Source: Parabacteroides hominis (lineage in GTDB: Bacteria; Bacteroidota; Bacteroidia; Bacteroidales; Tannerellaceae). From it: 49,278 nt of DNA. The first letter of the stretch is position 1; each line of letters starts with the position of its first letter. The notes beneath the pieces are model-generated. The model ran no database searches. It had not been told where the DNA came from and saw nothing but the letters and a program-made list of their open reading frames with translations. The stretch spans positions 1 to 49,278 of the forward strand of contig NZ_JACOOJ010000039.1 of NCBI RefSeq assembly GCF_014287585.1. Reading direction: 5' to 3'. Below are positions 1 through 6,572 of the stretch, one piece after another. The position numbers and the translations under genes were made by a program.

Positions 1-1
1 A

Positions 2-115
2 GCCTTCCTCAGGGTGATCGACAGCGTGGTGAAAATACAGCCGGAAAAAGGAAGCGAGCCGATCAAATTCGTCAGCCTCCTGGATGCCGCCAAACGATTC
101 CTTTCGGAAGAGTGA
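2..115 (+). CDS. C-terminal end of an unidentified protein (partial)
   Basis: An open frame enters from the left edge and runs 37 codons to a TGA at 113-115. The visible tail ends in KRFLSEE and reads like the end of a helical domain. No start, motif or family is visible, so no function can be given. The next start on the same strand lies roughly 50-120 bases downstream, so it could share a transcript with the VirE gene. Confidence 0.45.
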   Translation, partial: AFLRVIDSVVKIQPEKGSEPIKFVSLLDAAKRFLSEE

Positions 116-233
116 TCGGCATCCCTTTTTTGCTAATAATGAGTAAAAAGGGTGAGGTAAAAAAATGAAAGTCCGTACTTTTGGACAGATGCCGGACGAA
201 CCGGCATTACACATACAAATACAATTTGTCATC

Positions 234-2375
234 ATGGTACAAACAAGCATTTTCGTTTCGTTCAAGAACTACCTGGGAGACTCTTCTCTGGTAAAAGTGT
301 TAACCGACATCCGCGAAGGCCGCTACGAGCCGCCTGTCTTGGAGCTGCGCAAAAAACTGTCTGACGGCGACAAGGATGGCGCCGAACAGATCAAGAAAGG
401 GCTACCCGCCTTCACCGTCTCGGCTACCTATAAAGGCAGGCGTACGAAAGCTCACCTGACCGGCTATAACCCGTTGCTGATCCTCGATCTGGACGGGCTT
501 CAACCCGGCCGCATCGATGGGCTGAAGCTGTTGATCGAGGGAGAACCTTACACGGTCGCCTGTTTCCGCAGTCCGAGTGGCAACGGCCTGAAAGCGATTG
601 CCTGGAATGCGACCGGATTGCCCCTCGACCCCGCGAACCACCGGAAAGGATATGATTGTATCAAGGCCCACTACGAGAGAGTGCTGGGAGTCGAAATCGA
701 CGCTTCGGGCAGCGATGCGGGGCGCCTGTGCTTTGTTTCGTACGACAGCGCCCTGTATATCTCGCCCCGTTTCGAAGCGTGGCTGAACGGCTCCGGACAA
801 TTGCCGGGCGACATCCCCGTCCTGCCTCCCGTACCGTCTGGCAAGTCTTTGACGTCCGTCAGCAGTTTGTTTGCGCGGGCCAAGCGGCGTACGATATGCA
901 AATACAAGTATGCCGACGGAAGCCGCAACAACTATGTCCATCTCTTCGCTTGGCATTGCAACCGCCTCGGAGTCCCGAAGGAAGAGACGGACGGTTATTG
1001 CCAGGTGAACTTCGGCGACCTGCCTGCGGAGGAGTTGCGGCAGGCTGTGGCAAGCGCCTATTCGCACGCCGAGGAGCAGGGGAAGGACAACGGCGGAGGG
1101 CGCCCTGGGAAGAAGGTGGAACGAGTACGCGAATACCTCTCCGAACATTTCTACTTGCGCAAGAACGTCGTGCGCGGCTTGGTGGAATACCGCCAGAAGA
1201 AGAAAAAGGGCTACGGCTACCTGCCGGTGACGGACTACTGGGAGAACTCCGTCTGGAGCAAACTCCAACTGGACGGATGCCGCATCAAGCAAAGCGAGGT
1301 GCATGCGGTCGTGCATTCCGATTTCAGCCGGGAGTATAACCCCTTTACAGCCTATTTCGAGAACCTTCCGCCGTGGGATGGCGTGACGGACCATATCGCC
1401 CGTTTGGCAGCCACAGTGCGGACGTGCAAGCCGGAATTTTGGACAGCCTGCCTCCGTAAATGGCTGGTGGCGGCTGTCGCCTGTGCCATCGACGACGGGC
1501 AGGAGAATCATTCCGTCCTGCTGCTCAGTGGCGAGCAGGGGATCGGCAAGACGACCTGGTTCCGCCGGTTGGTTCCTCCCGCACTGTCCGCATACGTCTT
1601 TTCGGGTAATGTGGACCCCTCGTCCAAAGACGCCTTGTTTCTGCTCTCGGACTGTTTCCTGATCCTCCTCGACGAGCTTTCGGGGCAGAGCCGTATGGAG
1701 TTGAACCGTCTGAAGGCGATGATCACGAAGGATGCGGTGCGCGAACGCCGGGCGTATGCCCGCAATGCGGAGGTTTACGTGCGCCGCGCCTCGTTTGTCG
1801 CGACGGTCAACGACAGCCAGGTGCTTACCGACCGTACCGGATCGCGCCGTTTCCTCTGCTTCGAGGCGCAAGCCATAGACTATAGTACCCCTGTCGATCA
1901 TGCCGGTGTTTATGCGCAGGCGTTGGCGTTGTATCGTGGCGGTTTCAAATTCTGGTTTTCCGATACCGACATCACCGATCTGAACGTAAACAACGAAGCC
2001 TTCCAGCAGAGCAGCCCGGAAGAGGAACTTTTCTATACTTATTTCCGCCGTCCGGAACGTTTTGACGTTCCACTTTTTCTGTCAAGTAGCGAAATAATGG
2101 CCAAAATTAGCCTCTACGCACGGTTAGCGGTGACCGGAACGAACGTGAATAACATCGGAAAACTACTGACCAGAGACGATTTTGAATACAAAATACGGAA
2201 GGGAAGACGCCTTTTTGCCGTAGTTGAGCTAACTTTTGAACAGGTGAAGGCACGCCAAATGGGGATATCGGGCGATGATGCCGGGGAAGGATGTGAAACG
2301 GATAAAGATGCTTATTTGCCAGATAAACAAGATGATACGGATGTCGATGACCCGGATTTGTTTCATCAGCATTGA
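234..2375 (+). CDS. VirE-type primase/helicase (BT4734-like N-terminal domain plus VirE ATPase)
   Basis: This is a two-part DNA-replication-type protein common in Bacteroidales accessory cassettes. The N-terminal part (about residues 1-220) carries LLILDLDGL and SPSGNGLKAI, typical of the VirE_N/BT4734-like domain, which resembles a primase fold. The C-terminal part is a VirE/D5-like P-loop ATPase with Walker A GEQGIGKTT (residues 433-441, K439) and Walker B LILLDEL around 476-482. The frame is open from an ATG at 165, which has an A-rich leader, but family members begin near the MVQTSIF segment, so I prefer the ATG at 234. With HU-HIG, DUF4248 and a lysin-like enzyme downstream, it fits a phage- or satellite-derived replication module. 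Its real role in these cassettes is unknown to me. Confidence 0.85.
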   Translation: MVQTSIFVSFKNYLGDSSLVKVLTDIREGRYEPPVLELRKKLSDGDKDGAEQIKKGLPAFTVSATYKGRRTKAHLTGYNPLLILDLDGLQPGRIDGLKLLIEGEPYTVACFRSPSGNGLKAIAWNATGLPLDPANHRKGYDCIKAHYERVLGVEIDASGSDAGRLCFVSYDSALYISPRFEAWLNGSGQLPGDIPVLPPVPSGKSLTSVSSLFARAKRRTICKYKYADGSRNNYVHLFAWHCNRLGVPKEETDGYCQVNFGDLPAEELRQAVASAYSHAEEQGKDNGGGRPGKKVERVREYLSEHFYLRKNVVRGLVEYRQKKKKGYGYLPVTDYWENSVWSKLQLDGCRIKQSEVHAVVHSDFSREYNPFTAYFENLPPWDGVTDHIARLAATVRTCKPEFWTACLRKWLVAAVACAIDDGQENHSVLLLSGEQGIGKTTWFRRLVPPALSAYVFSGNVDPSSKDALFLLSDCFLILLDELSGQSRMELNRLKAMITKDAVRERRAYARNAEVYVRRASFVATVNDSQVLTDRTGSRRFLCFEAQAIDYSTPVDHAGVYAQALALYRGGFKFWFSDTDITDLNVNNEAFQQSSPEEELFYTYFRRPERFDVPLFLSSSEIMAKISLYARLAVTGTNVNNIGKLLTRDDFEYKIRKGRRLFAVVELTFEQVKARQMGISGDDAGEGCETDKDAYLPDKQDDTDVDDPDLFHQH

Positions 2376-2380
2376 GAGCT

Positions 2381-2517
2381 GGGGTGGACGTGGTGGAGGT
2401 AAAAATGCACTTTTGTAAACTTATATACACTATGGTTATGGTTATACCCCCTCTTTTTACCATACCATAGTGTATAAAGTCTTGAAAACGCAAAATAACG
2501 TCCACCACGTCCACCCC
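2381..2517. repeat. Nested inverted repeats behind the VirE gene
   Basis: The 17-base arm GGGGTGGACGTGGTGGA (2381-2397) is matched exactly in reverse complement at 2501-2517. Inside it, TATACACTATGGT (2424-2436) pairs exactly with 2464-2476. The structure begins six bases after the VirE stop codon and sits before the convergent HEPN gene. It could be a bidirectional terminator, a protein-binding site or a cassette boundary. Confidence 0.8.
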
Positions 2518-2522
2518 TTCCG

Positions 2523-2578
2523 GGACCCCTGTCCGAAATGAAGCGGTTCTTGTCCGAAAAAATAGGGGACGGGAACCG
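2523..2578. repeat. Two degenerate 22-bp units forming a hairpin
   Basis: Two units of about 22 bases start at 2523 and 2545, each containing TGTCCGAAA. The second unit, CGGTTCTTGTCC (2544-2555), pairs with GGACGGGAACCG (2567-2578) with two G-T wobbles. It lies just downstream of the HEPN gene on its strand and may serve as that gene's terminator. The same word family recurs near 32167-32190 and 40107-40150. Confidence 0.5.
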
Positions 2579-2586
2579 AGAAATAA

Positions 2587-2982
2587 TTATCCTTTAATGA
2601 TTTTTTCTATTGCGTCGATAAAAGCTACCGCTTGCGGATATAATTCTTCTATATCTTCAGATGTATAATCGAAAAAATCGTCATAGTCGCTACTTTGCCG
2701 TTTACTGTATAAATTTGTATAGAATTTGCTCATGTCGCGTGATAAGATTCCGGTTTGGACAAAATCTTTACCCAACATCTGACGAACTCCCGTATGTGTC
2801 CGCGCTTCTATGCCGGCATTGATTAATAAGGCAGAAGCGGCATGAAAACAAGCATAGTACATTCGTGATATGGCTGCATTGAAATATTGGTCTCTGGATA
2901 ATGAAAGAACTTCTCCTAATGAATTTCGTGCACTAAACAGTCTGTAGTTTACAATGTTAAAGCGAAGCTCATCGTCTATCAT
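2587..2982 (-). CDS. HEPN-domain protein, probable toxin of an MNT-HEPN (type VII) pair
   Basis: This is a 131-residue all-helical protein of the HEPN family, many of which are RNases. The motif R40-x6-H47 within SRMYYACFHA fits the HEPN catalytic signature, and a tyrosine-rich stretch near residues 92-106 could be a modification target. Its start codon overlaps the stop of the nucleotidyltransferase gene by 4 bases (ATGA type), so the two are translationally coupled. In characterised MNT-HEPN systems the MNT partner adenylylates the HEPN toxin and silences it. The pair is transcribed against the VirE gene and looks like a separate insertion in the cassette. Toxicity here is inferred from family and partner. 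Confidence 0.82.
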   Translation of the reverse strand: MIDDELRFNIVNYRLFSARNSLGEVLSLSRDQYFNAAISRMYYACFHAASALLINAGIEARTHTGVRQMLGKDFVQTGILSRDMSKFYTNLYSKRQSSDYDDFFDYTSEDIEELYPQAVAFIDAIEKIIKG

Positions 2983-3293
2983 AGTACAATCCCTTCCTTC
3001 ATTACGTTATAATAAAACAGCGAACGGGATTTGAGATCTTCCCACTTCTTTCGGCTGATGACGATCGGGTTTATCATGACTCCTGTATCGATCTCGACAT
3101 CGTAAAGCGGATAAGTTATTTCTTGTTCTTCTTTCAAGGTCAGCTTTTCTTTATCGACAAGGATAAGCAGATCGATGTCGCTATCTGAATGAGCCTCACC
3201 TCGTGCCTCGCTTCCATACAAGATAGCGGTTGCATCAGGGGCAATACGCTGCAAGATATCGCTTAATGCCTTTACTATTTTAGGTCGTCTCAT
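2979..3293 (-). CDS. MNT-type minimal nucleotidyltransferase, probable antitoxin
   Basis: This 104-residue protein has the minimal nucleotidyltransferase core: G27-S28 in LYGSEARGEAH, then D39 and D41 in SDSDIDLLIL, with a further acidic cluster (YDVEID) around residues 64-69 that can supply the third metal ligand. Family members transfer AMP from ATP to their HEPN partner. The catalytic residues look intact, so it should be active. It is the upstream gene of the two-gene operon and overlaps the HEPN gene by 4 bases. Confidence 0.85.
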   Translation of the reverse strand: MRRPKIVKALSDILQRIAPDATAILYGSEARGEAHSDSDIDLLILVDKEKLTLKEEQEITYPLYDVEIDTGVMINPIVISRKKWEDLKSRSLFYYNVMKEGIVL

Positions 3294-3367
3294 AATGGGC
3301 TCCTTTCTTCTTTTAGTTTTAAACTTGACTTTGGCAAAGATAAAAAATCTTTCTTACATTTTTTCCT

Positions 3368-3592
3368 TTACGGTTCCCCCAAATGCTCCACAATGCAACC
3401 CACCATCTTCGGGGTGAAGCAGCGCAGCCCCGGACGGTAGCCGAGGACTGTCAGTTTTTCTTTGAGTGCTCCCTGGTAGTTGATCCAGCGCCAGAGCTGC
3501 ATGATGGCGGCGCGGTGAGTGAGGTGCGGGTTGTATAGGCCGGCCAGTTCACCTACCCCGTAGGCGCGAATGCGAAAGGTTGTCGTTTCCAT
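3368..3592 (-). CDS. DUF4248 family protein
   Basis: This 74-residue protein begins METTTFRIRAYGVGELAGLY, the hallmark of DUF4248, and continues with NPHLTHRAAIMQLWRWI, which looks like a helix-turn-helix-like or substrate-less winged fold. DUF4248 proteins are found beside VirE_N and HU-HIG genes in Bacteroidales. Here it is divergent from the HU-HIG gene, with 253 bases between them. No biochemical function is known to me; small size and arginine content suggest a DNA-binding regulator. Confidence 0.8.
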   Translation of the reverse strand: METTTFRIRAYGVGELAGLYNPHLTHRAAIMQLWRWINYQGALKEKLTVLGYRPGLRCFTPKMVGCIVEHLGEP

Positions 3593-3845
3593 GTCTTTTT
3601 TTGTTTGTATGATATCCTAAATGTACGAAATAAATAGCAATATATCAAGTAAATAAGGCGGAAAATACTTGTTTCATGGAGGCTCTTTTGGATACGGTTT
3701 ACGAGTGGGGAATATTGATAATGATAGAAAGAGGCTGTGTCGTCACGTCACGTCTTCCCTGTCTTCGGGCGGGGGTGGGCGGTGATGTATCTTTACATTG
3801 TAATCAGTTACAAAACAGTTTATTAATCATCTAAAACGTAAAGTT
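3593..3845. other. Divergent intergenic region between DUF4248 and HU-HIG genes
   Basis: This 253-base gap must hold the promoters for both flanking genes. The 3' half has an AT-rich leader ending in aaaacgtaaagtt before the HU-HIG ATG. A GC-rich block with tandem CACGT words (about 3742-3753) and G-runs (about 3768-3782) sits in the middle and could be an operator. I see no gene in it and no convincing TAnnTTTG box. Confidence 0.4.
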
Positions 3846-4295
3846 ATGGGAGTAAAGTATCATTTGGTTCTCCGTAAGAACATGAGTAAAGATGTAGAGC
3901 AGGGAAAGGAGAAGCTCTATTATGCGCAGACACGTGCGACCGGGGTTTGCACTTTCGAAGAACTGTGCGATTCGATCGCGGAAAGTTCGACCGCTTCGAG
4001 CGGTGATGTCAAATTGGTGATAGACCGTATGACCAAGTTTATGGCCAAGGCTTTGGAACGCGGCGAAGTAGTGCAGTTCGGCGAGTTGGGCAACTTTCAA
4101 TTCCTGTTGGGCAGTTCCGGCAGTGTGACTGTGGAGGATTTCTCGGCCTCGCAGCTTCGTAAGCCCCGCCTTTGTTTCCGGCCGGGCAGCTTGTTGCGCA
4201 ATCTGACGCAGACGGTGAAAGGCGAACGCTTGACGCTCGAACCTGCTGCTTCAGGCGGGTCCGGTGGCGAAGAGGAGAGACCGGGAGAGCTGTAG
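3846..4295 (+). CDS. HU-HIG family DNA-binding protein
   Basis: This 149-residue protein starts MGVKYHLVLRKN and has a central HU/IHF-like segment (about residues 38-110), including MTKFMAKALERGEVVQFGEL, which corresponds to the HU beta-arm entry. The C-terminus is a Gly/Glu/Arg tail (GGSGGEEERPGEL) that is probably disordered. HU-HIG proteins are HU relatives specific to Bacteroidetes and are frequent neighbours of VirE_N and amidase or lysin genes. It probably bends or coats DNA at the cassette. The leader is A-rich, which is normal for this phylum. Confidence 0.85.
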   Translation: MGVKYHLVLRKNMSKDVEQGKEKLYYAQTRATGVCTFEELCDSIAESSTASSGDVKLVIDRMTKFMAKALERGEVVQFGELGNFQFLLGSSGSVTVEDFSASQLRKPRLCFRPGSLLRNLTQTVKGERLTLEPAASGGSGGEEERPGEL

Positions 4296-4347
4296 GAAAT
4301 TAAGAATTGAGAATTAAAAATTATAAAATAAGAGTGGTAATCGTAGG

Positions 4348-4372
4348 GGGCGGGGTTTGCCCGCCCTTTTTT
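4348..4372 (+). terminator. Intrinsic terminator between HU-HIG and glucosaminidase genes
   Basis: A perfect 7-bp stem GGGCGGG/CCCGCCC (4348-4354 and 4360-4366) with a GTTTG loop is followed by six T. It lies directly in front of the Shine-Dalgarno of the next gene, so it could uncouple the two genes or act as an attenuator. Confidence 0.65.
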
Positions 4373-4388
4373 AGGGGAGGTGAAGGAA

Positions 4389-4841
4389 ATGGAAAAGCGT
4401 TTATTTGTAAAGATGTATGGGGAGGCGGCGCGGACGGCGGGGGAGTTGTTCGGGATGAATCCGGTGGTGATATTGGCTCAGGGGGCGATCGAGTCGGGAT
4501 GGGGCGAGAGCGTGCTGGCGGTGAAGTATCATAATTTTTTCGGGATCGCGGGCTACGGGGTGGCGAATGCTTACTGGCATGGGGGAAAGACGGACTTGGG
4601 AAACGGGGGATTGCTGTTCCGCCGGTATGACACGCCCGAACATAGTTTTATGGATTTTGCCCGTCTGGTCTCTTCCGCCTATCCCCAGGTTGCGGCAGTC
4701 AGTTTCTATCCGGAAGCGTATGCGCAAGAGATCGCCTACAGCCGGTATATCAGTGAAGCGAACGGGGACAACAGGGCTGCGTATTGCCGGACGCTGAGGA
4801 GGATCGCCGTCGACATCGGGCTAATAGCATCATTTAAATAA
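4389..4841 (+). CDS. Glucosaminidase-domain peptidoglycan hydrolase
   Basis: This is a 150-residue single-domain protein of the glucosaminidase (endo-beta-N-acetylglucosaminidase, PF01832) family, which cleaves the glycan strand of peptidoglycan. The catalytic glutamate lies in AQGAIESGWGES, followed by the typical NFFGI motif and FMDFARLV. It has no signal peptide, as with phage endolysins. The frame opens at a GTG (4380), but a full GGGGAGG (4374-4380) sits 8 bases before the ATG at 4389, so I take the latter. In related cassettes this position is usually occupied by an N-acetylmuramoyl-alanine amidase, so the enzyme class differs while the slot is kept. Confidence 0.85.
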   Translation: MEKRLFVKMYGEAARTAGELFGMNPVVILAQGAIESGWGESVLAVKYHNFFGIAGYGVANAYWHGGKTDLGNGGLLFRRYDTPEHSFMDFARLVSSAYPQVAAVSFYPEAYAQEIAYSRYISEANGDNRAAYCRTLRRIAVDIGLIASFK

Positions 4842-4872
4842 TTGTTTAATCTGAAAAAAAAGGAGAATGCGT

Positions 4873-4944
4873 ATGAGTAAAGTAAGGTCGATTTTAGAGT
4901 TTGTGAAGTCGCTGATCGAGTTTCTGTTGGGAATCAGGAAATAG
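4873..4944 (+). CDS. 23-residue cationic amphipathic peptide
   Basis: This short frame, MSKVRSILEF...LLGIRK, has AGGAG at 4861-4865, 7 bases before the ATG at 4873; an in-frame ATG at 4867 is too close to the site. The peptide is hydrophobic with spaced lysines, arginines and glutamates, as in a membrane-active amphipathic helix. It follows the lysin gene by 31 bases and takes the place of the tiny genes (annotated 'smalltalk') often found in such cassettes, though I cannot say it is the same family. Holin-like or toxin-like action is only a guess. Confidence 0.5.
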   Translation: MSKVRSILEFVKSLIEFLLGIRK

Positions 4945-5021
4945 TTGGAAGGTGAAAGTTCAAAGGTGAAAGTTAAATACCGCTTGTCGTAACTTTCACC
5001 TTTCAACTTTCACCTTTCAAC
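4944..5021. terminator. 32-bp near-perfect inverted repeat of CTTTCAM heptamers between convergent genes
   Basis: Arms 4944-4975 and 4990-5021 are complementary with two mismatches and a 14-base loop. The right arm is four heptamers, CTTTCAC/CTTTCAA alternating. It starts at the last base of the peptide stop codon and ends one base before the manC stop, so it probably ends transcription from both sides. The same heptamer makes up the folP tail at 34694-34721. Confidence 0.7.
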
Positions 5022-6101
5022 TCAATTAAACTCTTTTCCATATTTCATCTGAGCATCGGCAACGAATTGTTTGATGCGTTGTTCGTCCTCTTTCTTGCAG
5101 ATCAGGAGGACATTGCCGGATTCGGCCACGATGCAATCATTGATGCCCTGTATGACGGCGAGACGTTTCGGATTGTCGAGAGCAACGATATTGCCGCTGC
5201 TTTCGTACATCATCGCTTCGCTTTTCAGGAGCGCGTTGTTTTGTTCGTCTTTCTTCGCCAGGTCAAACAGCGATCCCCATGTTCCGAGGTCGGCCCAACC
5301 GAAGTCTACGCACAGCATATACACATTGTCCGCTTTTTCCATGATCCCGTAGTCGATGGAGATATTCAGGCAGTAAGGGAAGTTTTCGGTGATGAAATCT
5401 CGTTCTTCCGCCGTGTTGAACTTTTCTTTGCCCAAATCGAAACGGAGGGAGATGTCCGGAAGGAATTTGGAGAATGCTTCCAGGATGGCGTTGACGTTCC
5501 AGACGAAAAGGCCGGAGTTCCAGAAAAACTCGCCGCTCTCCATGAACACTTTAGCCAGTTCCAAATCCGGCTTTTCAGTAAAAGTCTTCACTTTCGTAAA
5601 TTCGCCCAGCATGATATCGCTGCTTTGGATGTATCCGTAGCCAGTTTCGGGACGGCTCGGTTTGATGCCTAACGTAACCAGCGCATTGTTGTCTTTTACG
5701 AAGTCGAGACTCTTCTGCACATCTTTCAGAAAGACGTCCTCTTTCAGGATCAGGTGGTCGGAAGGAGCTACGACAATATTTGCATTCGGATTGCAAGCCT
5801 TGATATGATATGCCGCATAAGCGATACAAGGAGCTGTGTTACGACGCGCCGGTTCCAATAAGATCTGCGATTCTCCCAACTCCGGCAGTTGCTCTTTTAC
5901 AAGTGAAGCGTATTGTTCATTTGTTACGATATAGATGTTTTCGGTCGGAATAATCTTGGAGAAACGATCGAATGTCATCTGCAGCAGAGACCGGCCTGTA
6001 CCGAAAAAGTCAAGAAACTGTTTAGGGTAACTTTCTCTGCTGAAAGGCCAGAAACGGCTTCCGATCCCGCCGCCCATGATAACGCAATAATTATCTTTCA
6101 T
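5022..6101 (-). CDS. manC: Mannose-1-phosphate guanylyltransferase
   Basis: It makes GDP-mannose from mannose-1-phosphate and GTP in the cytoplasm, feeding capsule, LPS and glycoprotein (including GDP-fucose) synthesis. The N-terminal nucleotidyltransferase signature is IMGGGIGSRFWPFSRESYPK (residues 8-27), followed by PCIAYAAY and ETGYGYI, all typical of the ManC family. At 359 residues it is the single-domain form and lacks the C-terminal phosphomannose isomerase domain of long ManC proteins. It stands alone. A TAnnTTTG box for its strand (TAACTTTG) lies at 6134-6141. Confidence 0.93.
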   Translation of the reverse strand: MKDNYCVIMGGGIGSRFWPFSRESYPKQFLDFFGTGRSLLQMTFDRFSKIIPTENIYIVTNEQYASLVKEQLPELGESQILLEPARRNTAPCIAYAAYHIKACNPNANIVVAPSDHLILKEDVFLKDVQKSLDFVKDNNALVTLGIKPSRPETGYGYIQSSDIMLGEFTKVKTFTEKPDLELAKVFMESGEFFWNSGLFVWNVNAILEAFSKFLPDISLRFDLGKEKFNTAEERDFITENFPYCLNISIDYGIMEKADNVYMLCVDFGWADLGTWGSLFDLAKKDEQNNALLKSEAMMYESSGNIVALDNPKRLAVIQGINDCIVAESGNVLLICKKEDEQRIKQFVADAQMKYGKEFN

Positions 6102-6213
6102 GATGATCCAGGTTGTTTTTAGTTATACTCTTACAAAGTTAACGAAATATTCCGGGATTTCGTCTATCCGCAAATCCTAAGAAGATATAAAATGAAAAAA
6201 AACAGCAAAACGC

Positions 6214-6243
6214 TTGCAGGTTTAAAAATAATGCCTACCTTTG
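6214..6243 (+). promoter_or_regulatory. Promoter of tRNA-Leu
   Basis: TTG at 6214-6216, 19 bases, then TACCTTTG at 6236-6243. This fits the Bacteroidales housekeeping consensus (TTTG, 19-21 bases, TAnnTTTG). The predicted start is around 6250, 15 bases before the tRNA. Confidence 0.7.
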
Positions 6244-6264
6244 CAACGCATTTCAGAAATAAAT

Positions 6265-6348
6265 GCCCAGATGGCGGAATTGGTAGACGCGCTGGTCTCA
6301 AACACCAGTGGATTCACTTCCATGCCGGTTCGATCCCGGCTCTGGGTA
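6265..6348 (+). tRNA. tRNA-Leu (anticodon CAA)
   Basis: The 84-base gene folds as a class II tRNA. The acceptor stem GCCCAGA pairs with TCTGGGT. The anticodon stem CTGGT/ACCAG encloses the loop CTCAAAC, giving CAA. The T arm reads CCGG-TTCGATC-CCGG, and a variable arm is present. CCA is not encoded. It reads TTG codons. Confidence 0.95.
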
Positions 6349-6354
6349 CTAAGA

Positions 6355-6393
6355 AGCCCTGATAATCATTGATTGTCAGGGCTCTCTGTTTTT
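6355..6393 (+). terminator. Terminator of tRNA-Leu
   Basis: Perfect 8-bp stem AGCCCTGA/TCAGGGCT (6355-6362 and 6376-6383), followed closely by a run of T at 6389-6393. Confidence 0.8.
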
Positions 6394-6494
6394 ATAAAGT
6401 GTACAAATCCTTAATAGTTTGAAGAAGAAATGAAGTCTTTTACTAATGCATCAAAGTTCATAGTTATGAAGATAAGCCTTTTGCCGAAATATCC

Positions 6495-6502
6495 TATCTT
6501 TG
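6495..6502 (+). promoter_or_regulatory. -7 box upstream of the acyltransferase gene
   Basis: TATCTTTG fits the TAnnTTTG consensus, about 70 bases before the start codon. No clear -33 element is visible. Confidence 0.45.
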
Positions 6503-6572
6503 CCCTCCTGATACCGTTTGCGTGGCGGGCGGTTCTTAACTCGGAATATAACTTATATAAGATGCTAATATC

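Noticed and set aside
402..1901. 499-codon open frame on the minus strand across the VirE gene
   Set aside because: It is antisense to a protein with clear Walker motifs, has no recognisable domain, and is rich in R, Q, H and V as expected from a shadow frame in GC-rich coding DNA.
165..4944. Complete prophage
   Set aside because: No capsid, portal, terminase, tail or integrase gene is in the window; only replication-like and lysis-like genes are seen.
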